From Chitinophagaceae bacterium (lineage in GTDB: Bacteria; Bacteroidota; Bacteroidia; Chitinophagales; Chitinophagaceae): a stretch of DNA of 64,000 nt. The position numbers and the translations under genes were made by a program. Location of the stretch: positions 1,798,001 to 1,862,000 of the forward strand of contig JADKHN010000001.1 of assembly GCA_016721725.1 (NCBI GenBank). Reading direction: 5' to 3'. Positions 52,998 to 62,112 of the stretch are shown here, in pieces; the stretch's first letter is position 1, and every line of letters begins with the position of its first letter. The notes beneath the pieces are model-generated. The model saw nothing but the letters and a program-made list of their open reading frames with translations. It was not told where the DNA came from and did no database searches.

Positions 52998-55463
52998 TTG
53001 CGATCATTACTGCTCATTATCCTTTTCGCCTTTCCAGCCTACTGCCTCTCACAGGCCAGGAACCTGCCTGCCGTAAAGATCAGCCAACCCATGAAGATCG
53101 ATGGCGAACTGTATGAACCTGCCTGGCAACTCATATCGCCCACAAGCGATTTCATTACTTCCAGTCCCACTTTTGGGTTGGTCTCCAAATATAAAAGTGA
53201 AGTGCGGATCGCCTACGACAACTCCGCCGTTTATGTCGGCGCTTATCTGTACGATCAACCCGGAGACATCCGAAGGCAACTGACGGCAAGGGATGTGATC
53301 TCGATGCAGGATGTCGATTATTTCGTGGTTGGTTTTGATACTTATCACGACCGGCAGAATGCCTTTGTGTTTCGGGTAACGGCTGCCGGTGTACAGGGTG
53401 ATGCCCGCGAATCGCAGAATGGTTCGGGGAGTGGCGGTGTCGTGTTCGATGCGGGATGGGATGCGGTTTGGGAAAGCAAAACAAGCATCAAACACGATGG
53501 ATGGGTGGTGGAAATGAGGATCCCGTTCAGCGCCATACGTTTTGCCAAAAAAGACATCCAGGACTGGGGGATCAATTTCGCCCGTTTCGTCAGGAAAATA
53601 AATGAGAACAGCATCTGGAACCCGGTAGACCCGAACATCAGCGGGGATATCAATCAATGGGGTAACTGGACCGGGTTGAAAAACATCGTACCCCCTTTGC
53701 GGTTATCATTTCTTCCTTATCTGTCCGGCGGAGTTAAGGTTTCTCCAACCCAGAATGGTCGCGTCACCGAATTCCTCAGGAGCGGTGGTATGGACCTGAA
53801 ATATGGTATCAACGAAAGTTTCACGCTTGACATGACCCTGATCCCCGATTTCGCCCAGGTACAAAGCGATAATGTTTTTTTGAATCTGTCCCCCTTCCAG
53901 GTCAAATTCGATGATTACCGCCCTTTTTTTACTGAGGGTACCGAGTTGTTCAATAAGGCCGGACTGTTCTATTCCCGCAGGGTAGGAGCCTCTCCCGGCG
54001 GTTCTGCCGGTGTATTGAGCACTTATGGCAACCAGGCGGGTTACGAGATCATAAAGAACCCCGGCATTACCAGGTTGTATAATGCCACTAAGTTTTCGGG
54101 CCGCACAAAAAAGAACCTGGGTATCGGCATCTTCAACGCCCTGTCAGCCCCGATGAATGCCAGGATCAAAAACCTGTCTACCGGCAAGGATTCCACGATC
54201 CTTACCGAACCCCTGACCAATTATAATATCATCGTGCTGGACCAGGCACTGAAAAACAGGTCCTCCATCAGTTTCACCAATACCAATGTACTGCGGAAAG
54301 GGAACAGCCGGAATGCCAATGTGAGCAGCCTGGATATCTCCCTGTTCAACCGGAGGAACAGGTACAATTTCACCTTTACCGGCAAATACAGTTCCATCTG
54401 GGGCAAGCTGGATAATTATAACGGATTCACTTCTGCCGCAAGTTTCGGCAAGGTCAGCGGGATCCTTCAATACAAAGCCGCCGTCAGCGTGGAAAGTGAC
54501 CGGTACGATCCCAATGACCTGGGGTACCTGCAAAATAATAACTCTTTGGAGTATGCCGCGAATGTGAGTTATAACAAGAACAAGCCGACCCGTCATTTCC
54601 TGATCCATTCTTTCCGGGCGAATTTCCGCAATACCTATCTCTATAAACCTTTTGTTTGGTCGTCTTTCAATATGGGAGGCAGTGCATTCTTCCTGTTCAG
54701 GAATTTTTGGGACGCTACCATCAATTTCTCATCCAACCCGGTCTGGTACAAGGATTATTTCCTGAATTCAAGCGCTTATAACGGATACTATCTTCGCCGG
54801 GCCCCCTATTATTATATGGATATCAGCGGCAGTTCTGATTCGCGAAAGAAATTCTTTTTCAACTGGTTGTTGGGGGGAGGTGAATCGCCTTTACCCCGGG
54901 ATCCTTACTGGCAGGGCACCCTGGGCTTCAGATACCGGTTCAGTGATCATTTCCAGGTGAGTACGAATATGAACCTGGAACGCGACAAGGGTAACTGGGG
55001 CTGGGCCTTTTTCAATAATGCCAACGGGTCGCCGGTGATCGCCAGGCGGAATGTGAGCAGGAATACCAACGTGTTGAATGCCCAATACAATTTCAACGCC
55101 CGGATGAATGTCTCGGTACGGGTACGCCATTACTGGTCGCTCCTGGAGAATACCAATTTCTATGACCTGAAGCCCGACGGCAACTGGACTGAAGTGCCTT
55201 TCATCCCGGGGAAAAATGTGAATTTCAATACGTTCAACCTCGATCTTTTCTATACCTGGGATTTCCTCCTGGGCAGCCGGTTGACCATCGCCTGGAAAAA
55301 TGCCCTGGGGGGCAATGTCTCCATTGATCCCTATACCCATTTCAACTATGCCAAGAACTTCAGGTCGGTCGTTGAAAACCCGCACAGTAACGAGCTCACG
55401 CTGAAGATCGTGTATTTCCTGGATTACCTTAAACTCAGGAAAAATAAAAAGAACGGGGACTAG
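52998..55463 (+). CDS. DUF5916 protein with carbohydrate-binding family 9-like domain
   Basis: An 821-residue secreted protein (830 if it starts at TTG 52971). Signal peptide (RSLLLIILFAFPAYC, cut near LSQA); CBM9-like domain about 20-210 (KIDGELYEPAW, GAYLYDQ, WVVEMRIPFSA); then a long DUF5916 beta-barrel-like region (about 215-815, FMTLIPDFAQVQSDN-like segment, NLSPFQVKFD) rich in Asn and aromatics. Likely an outer-membrane barrel with a periplasmic or surface lobe; function unknown. No in-frame ATG exists near the start, so a TTG start is needed. Confidence 0.85.
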   Translation: MRSLLLIILFAFPAYCLSQARNLPAVKISQPMKIDGELYEPAWQLISPTSDFITSSPTFGLVSKYKSEVRIAYDNSAVYVGAYLYDQPGDIRRQLTARDVISMQDVDYFVVGFDTYHDRQNAFVFRVTAAGVQGDARESQNGSGSGGVVFDAGWDAVWESKTSIKHDGWVVEMRIPFSAIRFAKKDIQDWGINFARFVRKINENSIWNPVDPNISGDINQWGNWTGLKNIVPPLRLSFLPYLSGGVKVSPTQNGRVTEFLRSGGMDLKYGINESFTLDMTLIPDFAQVQSDNVFLNLSPFQVKFDDYRPFFTEGTELFNKAGLFYSRRVGASPGGSAGVLSTYGNQAGYEIIKNPGITRLYNATKFSGRTKKNLGIGIFNALSAPMNARIKNLSTGKDSTILTEPLTNYNIIVLDQALKNRSSISFTNTNVLRKGNSRNANVSSLDISLFNRRNRYNFTFTGKYSSIWGKLDNYNGFTSAASFGKVSGILQYKAAVSVESDRYDPNDLGYLQNNNSLEYAANVSYNKNKPTRHFLIHSFRANFRNTYLYKPFVWSSFNMGGSAFFLFRNFWDATINFSSNPVWYKDYFLNSSAYNGYYLRRAPYYYMDISGSSDSRKKFFFNWLLGGGESPLPRDPYWQGTLGFRYRFSDHFQVSTNMNLERDKGNWGWAFFNNANGSPVIARRNVSRNTNVLNAQYNFNARMNVSVRVRHYWSLLENTNFYDLKPDGNWTEVPFIPGKNVNFNTFNLDLFYTWDFLLGSRLTIAWKNALGGNVSIDPYTHFNYAKNFRSVVENPHSNELTLKIVYFLDYLKLRKNKKNGD

Positions 55464-55508
55464 CCCTTTGAATTAATCCTCAAACAGCGTAATTTGGTAA
55501 AAAAAACC

Positions 55509-56033
55509 ATGGATACAGCGAATACATCAGCAGACCTGCTCAATTCCGCTAATGAGCCTGCGCCAAAATTATCACCCGGACTTAAGGTATTGACCATCCT
55601 CACTTTTATCGGTTGTGCCTTACAGATAGGCGGAGGATTATGGAACTTTTTCAATGCCGAAAAAACCTATAAAGAGATCGATAAGGTGGTCGCTCAAATG
55701 AATTCCGAATCCATGCCGGCATGGGCAAAATCCATGATGGGCAGCCCCGAGCATTATACCGCCCTGATCACCAAAGGATATGAGAACCGGATCCCCATCG
55801 TCCTGATGGCGCTGGTCGCGGCCGGACTATGCCTTTTTGGCGCCATCCAGATGCGGAAACTGAAAAAACAGGGTTTCCCCATTTATGCGATCGGGGAACT
55901 GATGCCGTTCGTTTCCCAGGCCTTGTTCATCGGCATGTTCAGTTTTACCGGCATTGCCTTTTTTATCGGGGTAGCCATCACACTGCTGTTCATTCTGCTC
56001 TATACATTGCAACGTAAGAACCTCATCTATTGA
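55509..56033 (+). CDS. Four-helix membrane protein of unknown function
   Basis: A 174-residue protein with an acidic N-terminal tail (MDTANTSADLLNSANEPA) and four hydrophobic segments (about 25-50, 92-112, 123-143 and 146-168). A loop between helix 1 and 2 (FNAEKTYKEIDKVVAQMNS) is amphipathic. The start at ATG 55509 is preferred over TTG 55494. No homologous family is recognised with confidence. It lies 45 bp after the DUF5916 gene and may be co-transcribed. Confidence 0.75.
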   Translation: MDTANTSADLLNSANEPAPKLSPGLKVLTILTFIGCALQIGGGLWNFFNAEKTYKEIDKVVAQMNSESMPAWAKSMMGSPEHYTALITKGYENRIPIVLMALVAAGLCLFGAIQMRKLKKQGFPIYAIGELMPFVSQALFIGMFSFTGIAFFIGVAITLLFILLYTLQRKNLIY

Positions 56034-56053
56034 CAAGCAATGGACCGATAAGT

Positions 56054-56077
56054 AAAAGCGGGATCAGTCCCGCTTTT
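56054..56077. terminator. Bidirectional terminator between convergent genes
   Basis: AAAAGCGGGA and TCCCGCTTTT form a 10-bp stem around TCAG. Confidence 0.9.
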
Positions 56078-56097
56078 GTATTTTAGTTCCTTTTCGT

Positions 56098-57300
56098 TTA
56101 CCAGGATTTGGTAATGGCCCCGTTGAGTATTTTGATGAAATAAAGGTGCTTGTTCTCAAAATAATCCGGTGTGGCGTTCTCTTTTTTCAGCATGACAGGC
56201 CGGAAATTGTATTCGCAGATGGCGGATAGGGGTTTGTCATTGAGGTTACCGGTGAGTGAGGCCGGATCTTTTTTCAGCAAGGGAAGAAAATAGGCGATGG
56301 ACTCAAAGCCCTTAAAGGCCATGTCGCTGGGTTTGCCCTTGTATTTCTTGCTATAGGCATTCGTCACGAACCGACTGCCCTCATTCAGCTTGGTGTTATA
56401 ATAAGGTGTGGTGATATAGATCGGGAAATCGGTGAAGTTGTCTTTTTTAAAGAAGGCCTGGAACCCGTCCCAGTTGGGCATGCCGAACAAACTGATCGGG
56501 TAGGTCTTGTAGGACTTGAAACAAGCCTGGGCCAGCGTGGCCGCGAAATTCTCATCAAGACTGCAGCCGATGATGATATTCTTCCGGTTGCTGTCGAGAT
56601 TTCTTTTTAATGAATCCGCTGTAATGGCTGTTTCAAAATTCAGGATCTTCATATCGAGCAAAGCACGTCCGTCCTGCTCGTTCGCCTGCTGCAGAAAACT
56701 GATGATCATATCCTCTTTGGTTCCTTTTTTCCGGCAGAGGTAGATCTTATCGGTCCCATGATTCTGAAGGAGAAAAGTATACAGGGCGTCACAATGCGCC
56801 TTGAGTGTGGAATTGACGATGACCAGGTATGGATTGGCGGTTATGCCGCCGTCATTCGGATAGGTCGCGGAAATAAAGGGGATCTTTTTCTGCAGGGCGA
56901 AATCGGCCAGTTGCCGGTACTCCGCATCCTTGACATGCCCGATGAGCAATTGCAGGCTGTCGAGTTTGTTGTTCTGGATCAGCCAGGGGATGGTCTGCTT
57001 ATAGGCTTTTGAATCGTAGATATAAGCGGTGACGGTCTCATCGCCTGCGGGCAGTGAATCAAGGGCGATCTGGGCCCCCTGGATAAAATCCAGGGAAGGC
57101 ATGATGAAACGGGGAATGCCCTTGCTGTATCGGAAAGTATTATTGTTAAAAACTGAATCCAGGTAGAGCGGGGCGAATATTCCGATCTTATACTGGGGAA
57201 CTGTTTTGGTCCCGCTGTCGGTCTGTGCCGAAACCGACTGGTTCGCCAGCAGAAGGAGGAGTGAAAAGATGGCGATGAGTTTTTTCATCTGAGCTTGCAT
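56098..57300 (-). CDS. Orphan periplasmic binding protein type 1-like lipid-free protein
   Basis: A 400-residue (396 from MKKLIAIF at 57288) secreted protein with a signal peptide (ends SVSAQ). The body has the two-lobe PBP-1 (receptor ligand-binding, branched-chain amino acid) fold: IGIFAPLYLDS, LDFIQGAQIALDSL, IPFISATYPNDGG, YLVIVNSTLKAH, GTDKIYLCRK and NIIIGCSLDENF. No transporter permease or ATPase is nearby. Relatives near guaA in the phylum often carry LysM domains; none is seen here. It follows guaA by 26 bp on the same strand, so co-transcription is likely. Role unknown. Confidence 0.7.
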   Translation of the reverse strand: MQAQMKKLIAIFSLLLLLANQSVSAQTDSGTKTVPQYKIGIFAPLYLDSVFNNNTFRYSKGIPRFIMPSLDFIQGAQIALDSLPAGDETVTAYIYDSKAYKQTIPWLIQNNKLDSLQLLIGHVKDAEYRQLADFALQKKIPFISATYPNDGGITANPYLVIVNSTLKAHCDALYTFLLQNHGTDKIYLCRKKGTKEDMIISFLQQANEQDGRALLDMKILNFETAITADSLKRNLDSNRKNIIIGCSLDENFAATLAQACFKSYKTYPISLFGMPNWDGFQAFFKKDNFTDFPIYITTPYYNTKLNEGSRFVTNAYSKKYKGKPSDMAFKGFESIAYFLPLLKKDPASLTGNLNDKPLSAICEYNFRPVMLKKENATPDYFENKHLYFIKILNGAITKSW

Positions 57301-57326
57301 GGTGTTTTTCTTTTTTCTGAACCCGG

Positions 57327-58862
57327 TCATTCCCATTCGATGGTTGCCGGCGGTTTACTGCTGATGTCGTACACCACCCGGTTGATGCCCCTGACATTGT
57401 TGATGATCTCGTTTGATACGGATGCCAGGAATTCGTAAGGTAAATGGGCCCAGTCGGCGGTCATGCCGTCAACCGAGGTCACGGCCCTCAGGGCGATAGT
57501 GAATTCATAGGTCCGTTCATCACCCATTACTCCCACGCTCTTAACCGGTAACAGGATGGTGCCTGCCTGCCAGACGGAATCATATAAACCCTGCTTTTTC
57601 AATCCGCTGATGAACAGGTCATCTGCGTCCTGCAATAACCGTACCCTTTCCGGGTTCACTTCACCCAAAATTCGAATCGCGAGGCCCGGCCCGGGAAATG
57701 GATGCCTGGCGATCATCTCTTCGGGAATACCCAGTTCCCTGCCCACCAGTCTTACTTCATCCTTGAATAGGGAGCGGAGGGGTTCAACCAGTTCCAGTTT
57801 CATCAGTTCGGGCAAGCCACCGACATTGTGGTGCGATTTTATGGTCTGGGACGGTCCGTGTACCGAAGCCGATTCGATCACATCCGGATAGATGGTCCCT
57901 TGGCCCAGCAGTTCAACGCCTTCCACCTTATGCGCCTCCTGGTCAAAGACCTGGATGAATAAGCGGCCGATGACCTTTCTTTTTTCTTCGGGGTCCTCTT
58001 TCCCGGCAAGTTCCCGGTAAAACAAGTCCTTTTCATCCACGCCGGTGACATTCAGTCCCAGTTGTTTATAGGTAGCCAGCACCTGTTCAAATTCATTTTT
58101 TCTCAATACCCCATTGTCGACAAAAATGCCGTAAAGCCGGTCGCCGATCGCCCGGTGGATCAGCGTGGCAGCCACCGTTGAATCAACACCGCCACTCAGG
58201 GCCATGATCACTTTGCGGTCACCGATCTGTTTTTTCAGGTTGTCCACCGTTTCGGTGATGAAATGTGCCGGGGTCCAGTCCTGTGTACAGCCGCAGATAT
58301 CGACCAGGAAATTCCGGATGATGGTCTTGCCTTCGGCAGAATGATAGACTTCGGGATGAAACTGTAATCCGTATAAGTCGCAACCGTCTCCGCTGGTTCT
58401 TTTATACGCGGCTACCGGTATGCTTTCGGTTGTACCCAGCAATTCAAAACCGGCGGGTAGTTCGATAATGGTATCGGCATGGCTCATCCAGACCTGTGAT
58501 ACGGGAGAAACACCTTTCAATAACTTATCGGCTTTAGCGATGTTGAGTAAAGCCCTGCCGTATTCCCTTTTTTCGCTTTTATCCACCCTCCCGCCAAATT
58601 GTTTCGAGGTCAGTTGAGCTCCGTAACAGATTCCCAATACAGGAACATGTTGAGCAATGGAAGAAACATCCACCTGGGGCGCCTCAGCATCATTCACGGA
58701 AAAAGGAGAACCGCCCAGGATCACGCCTTTAAGTCCGGTATCATAAGAAAAAGGCTTATTATAAGGGATGATTTCACAGTACACATTCGCTTCCCTTACC
58801 GCCCTGGCGATCAATTGGGTGTATTGGGAGCCAAAATCAAGGATGAGAATCTTTTCCGTCAT
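57327..58862 (-). CDS. guaA: GMP synthase (glutamine-hydrolysing)
   Basis: A 511-residue fusion of class I glutaminase (ICYGAQ nucleophile Cys, HPEV His/Glu) with an ATP-pyrophosphatase (LSGGVDSTVAA) and a dimerisation domain ending PPATIEWE. It makes GMP from XMP and glutamine. The start MTEKILILDF is chosen; an upstream frame reaches 58925. A near -7 match (TATCTTCG, minus 58870-58877) lies 7 nt upstream of the start. Confidence 0.97.
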   Translation of the reverse strand: MTEKILILDFGSQYTQLIARAVREANVYCEIIPYNKPFSYDTGLKGVILGGSPFSVNDAEAPQVDVSSIAQHVPVLGICYGAQLTSKQFGGRVDKSEKREYGRALLNIAKADKLLKGVSPVSQVWMSHADTIIELPAGFELLGTTESIPVAAYKRTSGDGCDLYGLQFHPEVYHSAEGKTIIRNFLVDICGCTQDWTPAHFITETVDNLKKQIGDRKVIMALSGGVDSTVAATLIHRAIGDRLYGIFVDNGVLRKNEFEQVLATYKQLGLNVTGVDEKDLFYRELAGKEDPEEKRKVIGRLFIQVFDQEAHKVEGVELLGQGTIYPDVIESASVHGPSQTIKSHHNVGGLPELMKLELVEPLRSLFKDEVRLVGRELGIPEEMIARHPFPGPGLAIRILGEVNPERVRLLQDADDLFISGLKKQGLYDSVWQAGTILLPVKSVGVMGDERTYEFTIALRAVTSVDGMTADWAHLPYEFLASVSNEIINNVRGINRVVYDISSKPPATIEWE

Positions 58863-59091
58863 AGTCCGGCGAAGATAAAGCAGTTTGCCTTTTTTTGATG
58901 GTCTTTCCGGGTTAAAGTTTAGCATGATGTGCGGTCAGGCTTCGGCTCCCGCTCCGGAAGGCGTCTTCATCCAGCTCAGACTGACAGCAGTCTCTGCAAT
59001 TGAGCTAGTTGAAAGATAGGCAGATCGTGAGATTGGGAAAAAAGATTTCATTTCAAGGGAACGACATTTTTAGTTTGTGGATGAATAATTT

Positions 59092-59120
59092 CCCCGGCTT
59101 GAGCGGGGAGATTATCTTTG
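59092..59120 (+). promoter_or_regulatory. Promoter region of the DUF2807 gene with inverted repeat
   Basis: TATCTTTG (59113-59120, exact) precedes ATG 59138 by 17 nt. Just upstream, CCCCG (59092-59096) and CGGGG (59104-59108) flank a 7-nt gap, where -33 should lie, a possible operator. Confidence 0.5.
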
Positions 59121-59137
59121 TGATAAATCATCCACAT

Positions 59138-59839
59138 ATGAAACAGTTATTGGGTTTGATTCTGGCCCTGGGATTGCTGGCCTCCTGCGATCAGATCAAG
59201 GGGAGCGGCAGGATCGTCACGGAAAAGCGGAATACCGGGGGTTTCAACGGGGTTTCCGCCAGTGAGGGTTTGAATGTGGAACTGAGTTACGGGGAGGTGG
59301 AAGAGGTGGAGGTGGAAGCAGATGATAACATCATCAAATACATTGAGACCGATGTGCGGGACGGGATATTAAGGATCAGGATGGAGGATAACACGAGTTA
59401 CCGGAACGCACACCTTAAAGTCTATGTAAGGGCTCCGCGTATAAACAGTCTGAAGGCCAGTTCCGCATCCGAGATCCTGGTCAAGGAATTGTTGAAGAAT
59501 AACGATAAACTCAGGCTGAACGCCTCATCCGCGGCCCGGATCTCCCTGACGGTGGATGCCCCGGAACTTTCTATACAGGCCAGCAGCGGCTCAACGGTGG
59601 AGATCAGTGGCAGGACCCGGGATTATACGGCGGAATTATCCAGTGGATCAGACCTCAAGGCGGTGGACCTGCTGAGTGAGCGGGTTTCTATTAAGGCCAG
59701 CAGCGGATCCAGCGCCAGTGTCCATGCCAGTGTCAGCTTAAAGGCCAGGGCCAGCAGCGGATCGGATATCCGTTACCGCGGTGCGGGGAATGTGGAAAAA
59801 ACACTAAGCAGCGGTGGCAGCATTGAAAAACTCAATTAG
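59138..59839 (+). CDS. DUF2807 (head-GIN) domain lipoprotein
   Basis: A 233-residue lipoprotein: LGLLASC lipobox, then GSGRIVTEKRNTGGFNGVS (start of the GIN domain) and beta-helix-like repeats (SASSASEI, LNASSAARISLTVD, IQASSGSTVEIS, ELSSGSDLKAVD). Ser/Gly/Asp-rich turns recur about every 20 residues. Function unknown; often found in Bacteroidota near stress or envelope genes. It diverges from guaA. Confidence 0.88.
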   Translation: MKQLLGLILALGLLASCDQIKGSGRIVTEKRNTGGFNGVSASEGLNVELSYGEVEEVEVEADDNIIKYIETDVRDGILRIRMEDNTSYRNAHLKVYVRAPRINSLKASSASEILVKELLKNNDKLRLNASSAARISLTVDAPELSIQASSGSTVEISGRTRDYTAELSSGSDLKAVDLLSERVSIKASSGSSASVHASVSLKARASSGSDIRYRGAGNVEKTLSSGGSIEKLN

Positions 59840-59870
59840 GCCCTCATTTTCTGATACTTATACATTTTCG

Positions 59871-59898
59871 ACCTGTCAGCCCGCTCCCGCGGGCAGGT
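59871..59898. repeat. GC-rich hairpin repeat before the S10 operon
   Basis: ACCTG-TCA-GCCCGC, TCCC loop, GCGGGC-AGGT. Resembles dispersed GC hairpins of the phylum. A-run downstream, so not a plus-strand terminator. Confidence 0.55.
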
Positions 59899-59918
59899 AA
59901 AAAAAAGATCTCCAATCT

Positions 59919-59949
59919 TTTGCTGTTACAACTTTACCCCTTACCTTTG
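59919..59949 (+). promoter_or_regulatory. Promoter of the S10 ribosomal protein operon
   Basis: TTTG (59919-59922), a 19-bp spacer and TACCTTTG (59942-59949), both consensus. Leader of about 36 nt to rpsJ. Confidence 0.75.
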
Positions 59950-59990
59950 CACTCCAAATTAAAAAACGGTCACTCAAAAGTTCTTTTAAT

Positions 59991-60296
59991 ATGTCACAGC
60001 GAATCAGAATAAAACTACAGTCCTACGACCACAACCTGGTTGACAAATCAGCCGAAAAGATCGTAAAGACTGTACGCAGTACCGGAGCCGTAGTAACAGG
60101 ACCCATTCCCCTGCCTACGCATAAGAAGATCTTCACGGTTTTGCGTTCCCCTCACGTTAACAAGAAAGCCCGTGAGCAGTTCCAACTGTGTACACACAAG
60201 CGTTTATTAGACATTTACACCAGCAGCAGCCGTACGGTGGATGCATTGAGTAAGTTGGACTTGCCCAGTGGTGTGGATGTTGAGATCAAGGCCTGA
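59991..60296 (+). CDS. rpsJ: 30S ribosomal protein S10
   Basis: 101 residues, typical of S10 (RIRIKLQSYDHNLVDKSAEKI, RSPHVNKKAREQFQ, HKRLLDIY). Binds tRNA and 16S rRNA in the head of the 30S subunit; also NusE in antitermination. First gene of the operon here. Confidence 0.97.
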   Translation: MSQRIRIKLQSYDHNLVDKSAEKIVKTVRSTGAVVTGPIPLPTHKKIFTVLRSPHVNKKAREQFQLCTHKRLLDIYTSSSRTVDALSKLDLPSGVDVEIKA

Positions 60297-60419
60297 TGAA
60301 CTTCCCCGGTATGTCCAGATCGGATTACACAGGGAAAGCAGATGGCAAGTTCTTAACAATAAAATATTGAACATCCAAGTATAGCTTCAGGCGATACCGC
60401 TGGATAAAAACAAAATACA

Positions 60420-61037
60420 ATGAAAAGTATTATTGGAAAAAAGATCGGCATGACCAGCATCTTTGATACAACCGGCAAGCAGACCGCCGTGACCATCATC
60501 GAAGCCGGACCCTGCGTAGTTACCCAGAAAAAGACCGTAGAAACAGACGGATACAATGCGCTCCAGATCGCATTCGGTGACAAGAAAGAAAAACACTCCA
60601 TCAAGGCTGAAGTGAACCACTTCGCAAAAGCCCAGACCTCTCCCAAAAAAGTAGTAAAAGAAATCCGCGATAGCGAAATAGACAAAGCCGTTGGCGAGAC
60701 CATCACCGTCGACATCTTTGCCGAGGGCGACAGCGTAGAAGTGGTCGGTACCACCAAGGGTAAAGGTTTCCAGGGTGTTGTGAAGCGCCACGGGTTCAGC
60801 GGTGTCGGTGAGCAGTCTCACGGACAGCATGATCGTCAGCGTGCACCAGGTTCCATCGGTAACTCTTCCGATGCCAGCCGGGTATTCAAAGGCATGCGCA
60901 TGGGTGGCCGCATGGGCCAGGACCGGGTAACGATGAAGGGATTGAAAGTGGTGAAGATCTTCGCTGAAAAGAATTATATCCTCGTAAGCGGTTCGGTTCC
61001 GGGACACAACGGTTCCATTGTATTGATTCAAAAATAA
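60420..61037 (+). CDS. rplC: 50S ribosomal protein L3
   Basis: 205 residues with GKKIGMTSIFD, KGKGFQGVVKRHGFSG and GQDRVTMKGLKVVKIF. It binds near the peptidyl transferase centre. The 123-bp spacer before it shows nothing notable. Confidence 0.97.
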   Translation: MKSIIGKKIGMTSIFDTTGKQTAVTIIEAGPCVVTQKKTVETDGYNALQIAFGDKKEKHSIKAEVNHFAKAQTSPKKVVKEIRDSEIDKAVGETITVDIFAEGDSVEVVGTTKGKGFQGVVKRHGFSGVGEQSHGQHDRQRAPGSIGNSSDASRVFKGMRMGGRMGQDRVTMKGLKVVKIFAEKNYILVSGSVPGHNGSIVLIQK

Positions 61038-61062
61038 CCCCTCGACTTCGCTCAGGGTGACA
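61038..61062. repeat. Dispersed CTCGACTTCGCTCAGGGTGAC element between rplC and rplD
   Basis: Short 25-bp sequence of a type frequent between genes in several bacterial phyla (from memory). Its presence inside the S10 operon is notable. Confidence 0.55.
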
Positions 61063-61079
61063 AATAAAAAGTAATTAAG

Positions 61080-61712
61080 ATGCAAGTAGATGTTTTAAAC
61101 CAGGCAGGACAAAAGACCGGCAGAACGGTTGAGTTACCGGAAGAGATATTCGGTATCGAACCCAACGACCATGTGATCTACCTCGCCGTGAAGCAATACC
61201 AGGGTGCTCAGCGCCAGGGAACGCACAAGGTGAAGACCCGTATGGAAGTACATGGTTCTTCCAAGAAACTGCATAAGCAAAAAGGTACCGGTGGCGCCCG
61301 TAAAGGTAACCTCCGTAACCCGTTGTATAAGGGTGGTGGTACCATTTTCGGCCCCAAGCCGCATAAATATGATATCAAGCTGAACCGTAAGGTAAAGGAC
61401 CTGGCCAAGATGTCGGCCCTGGCTTACAAAGCCAAGGATAATGCCATCATGGTGCTGGAGGATGTACAGATGGACAAGCCGAAGACGTCTGCGTTCACCG
61501 GCATCCTGAAGAACCTGAACATCGCCGGTAAGAAAACATTGTTCGTCATTCCGGAATATAACGACAACCTGTACCTGAGCCTGCGTAACGTTCCATGTGT
61601 GAACGGAACCCTGCTGAGCGACCTGAATACATACGATATTCTGAATGCGAACGTACTGGTGATGACAGAAAGCGCCGCGAAGATCTTCACGGAAGAAATG
61701 ACCGAAGCGTAA
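61080..61712 (+). CDS. rplD: 50S ribosomal protein L4
   Basis: 210 residues: VLNQAGQKTGRTVELPEEIF, HKQKGTGGARKGNLRNPLYKGGG (loop) and KMSALAYKAKDNAIMVLED. Assembly protein of the 50S exit tunnel. Confidence 0.97.
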   Translation: MQVDVLNQAGQKTGRTVELPEEIFGIEPNDHVIYLAVKQYQGAQRQGTHKVKTRMEVHGSSKKLHKQKGTGGARKGNLRNPLYKGGGTIFGPKPHKYDIKLNRKVKDLAKMSALAYKAKDNAIMVLEDVQMDKPKTSAFTGILKNLNIAGKKTLFVIPEYNDNLYLSLRNVPCVNGTLLSDLNTYDILNANVLVMTESAAKIFTEEMTEA

Positions 61713-61749
61713 GAGGACACAACATTAACAACACAAAAAAATTAGAGAC

Positions 61750-62052
61750 ATGAAACTGTCTGATGTTTTAATAAAACCGATCTTATCTGAAAAGGCGAAC
61801 AAGCAGTCTGAGAAGATGAACCGTTACTCTTTTGTCGTGGATAAGAAGGCGAACAAACTGGAGATCAAGAAAGCCGTTGAAAGCTTTTATGGAGTTCAGG
61901 TTGACAACGTCAATACCATCGTCGTCCCGTCCAAGGCGAAAGCCAAGTATACCAAGGCGGGATTCATCGTTGGCCGTAAGCCTTCGAAGAAGAAAGCGAT
62001 CGTGACCGTGGCCGAGGGCGAAACGATCGACCTCTACGGAAGCGGGATCTAA
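61750..62052 (+). CDS. rplW: 50S ribosomal protein L23
   Basis: 100 residues: IKPILSEKANKQSEKMNRYSF, KLEIKKAVESFYGVQVDNVNT and a basic tail. It docks trigger factor and SRP at the exit. Confidence 0.96.
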   Translation: MKLSDVLIKPILSEKANKQSEKMNRYSFVVDKKANKLEIKKAVESFYGVQVDNVNTIVVPSKAKAKYTKAGFIVGRKPSKKKAIVTVAEGETIDLYGSGI

Positions 62053-62112
62053 TACAACAAATGAATGGTGGTCAGCACCGCAAAGTTTTGACAACATAAA
62101 AAAGTAATTAAC

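Noticed and set aside
52971..53060. Possible frameshift at the start of the DUF5916 gene (ATG 52988 in another frame)
   Set aside because: The other frame encodes no signal peptide; a TTG start explains the intact signal sequence without a frameshift.
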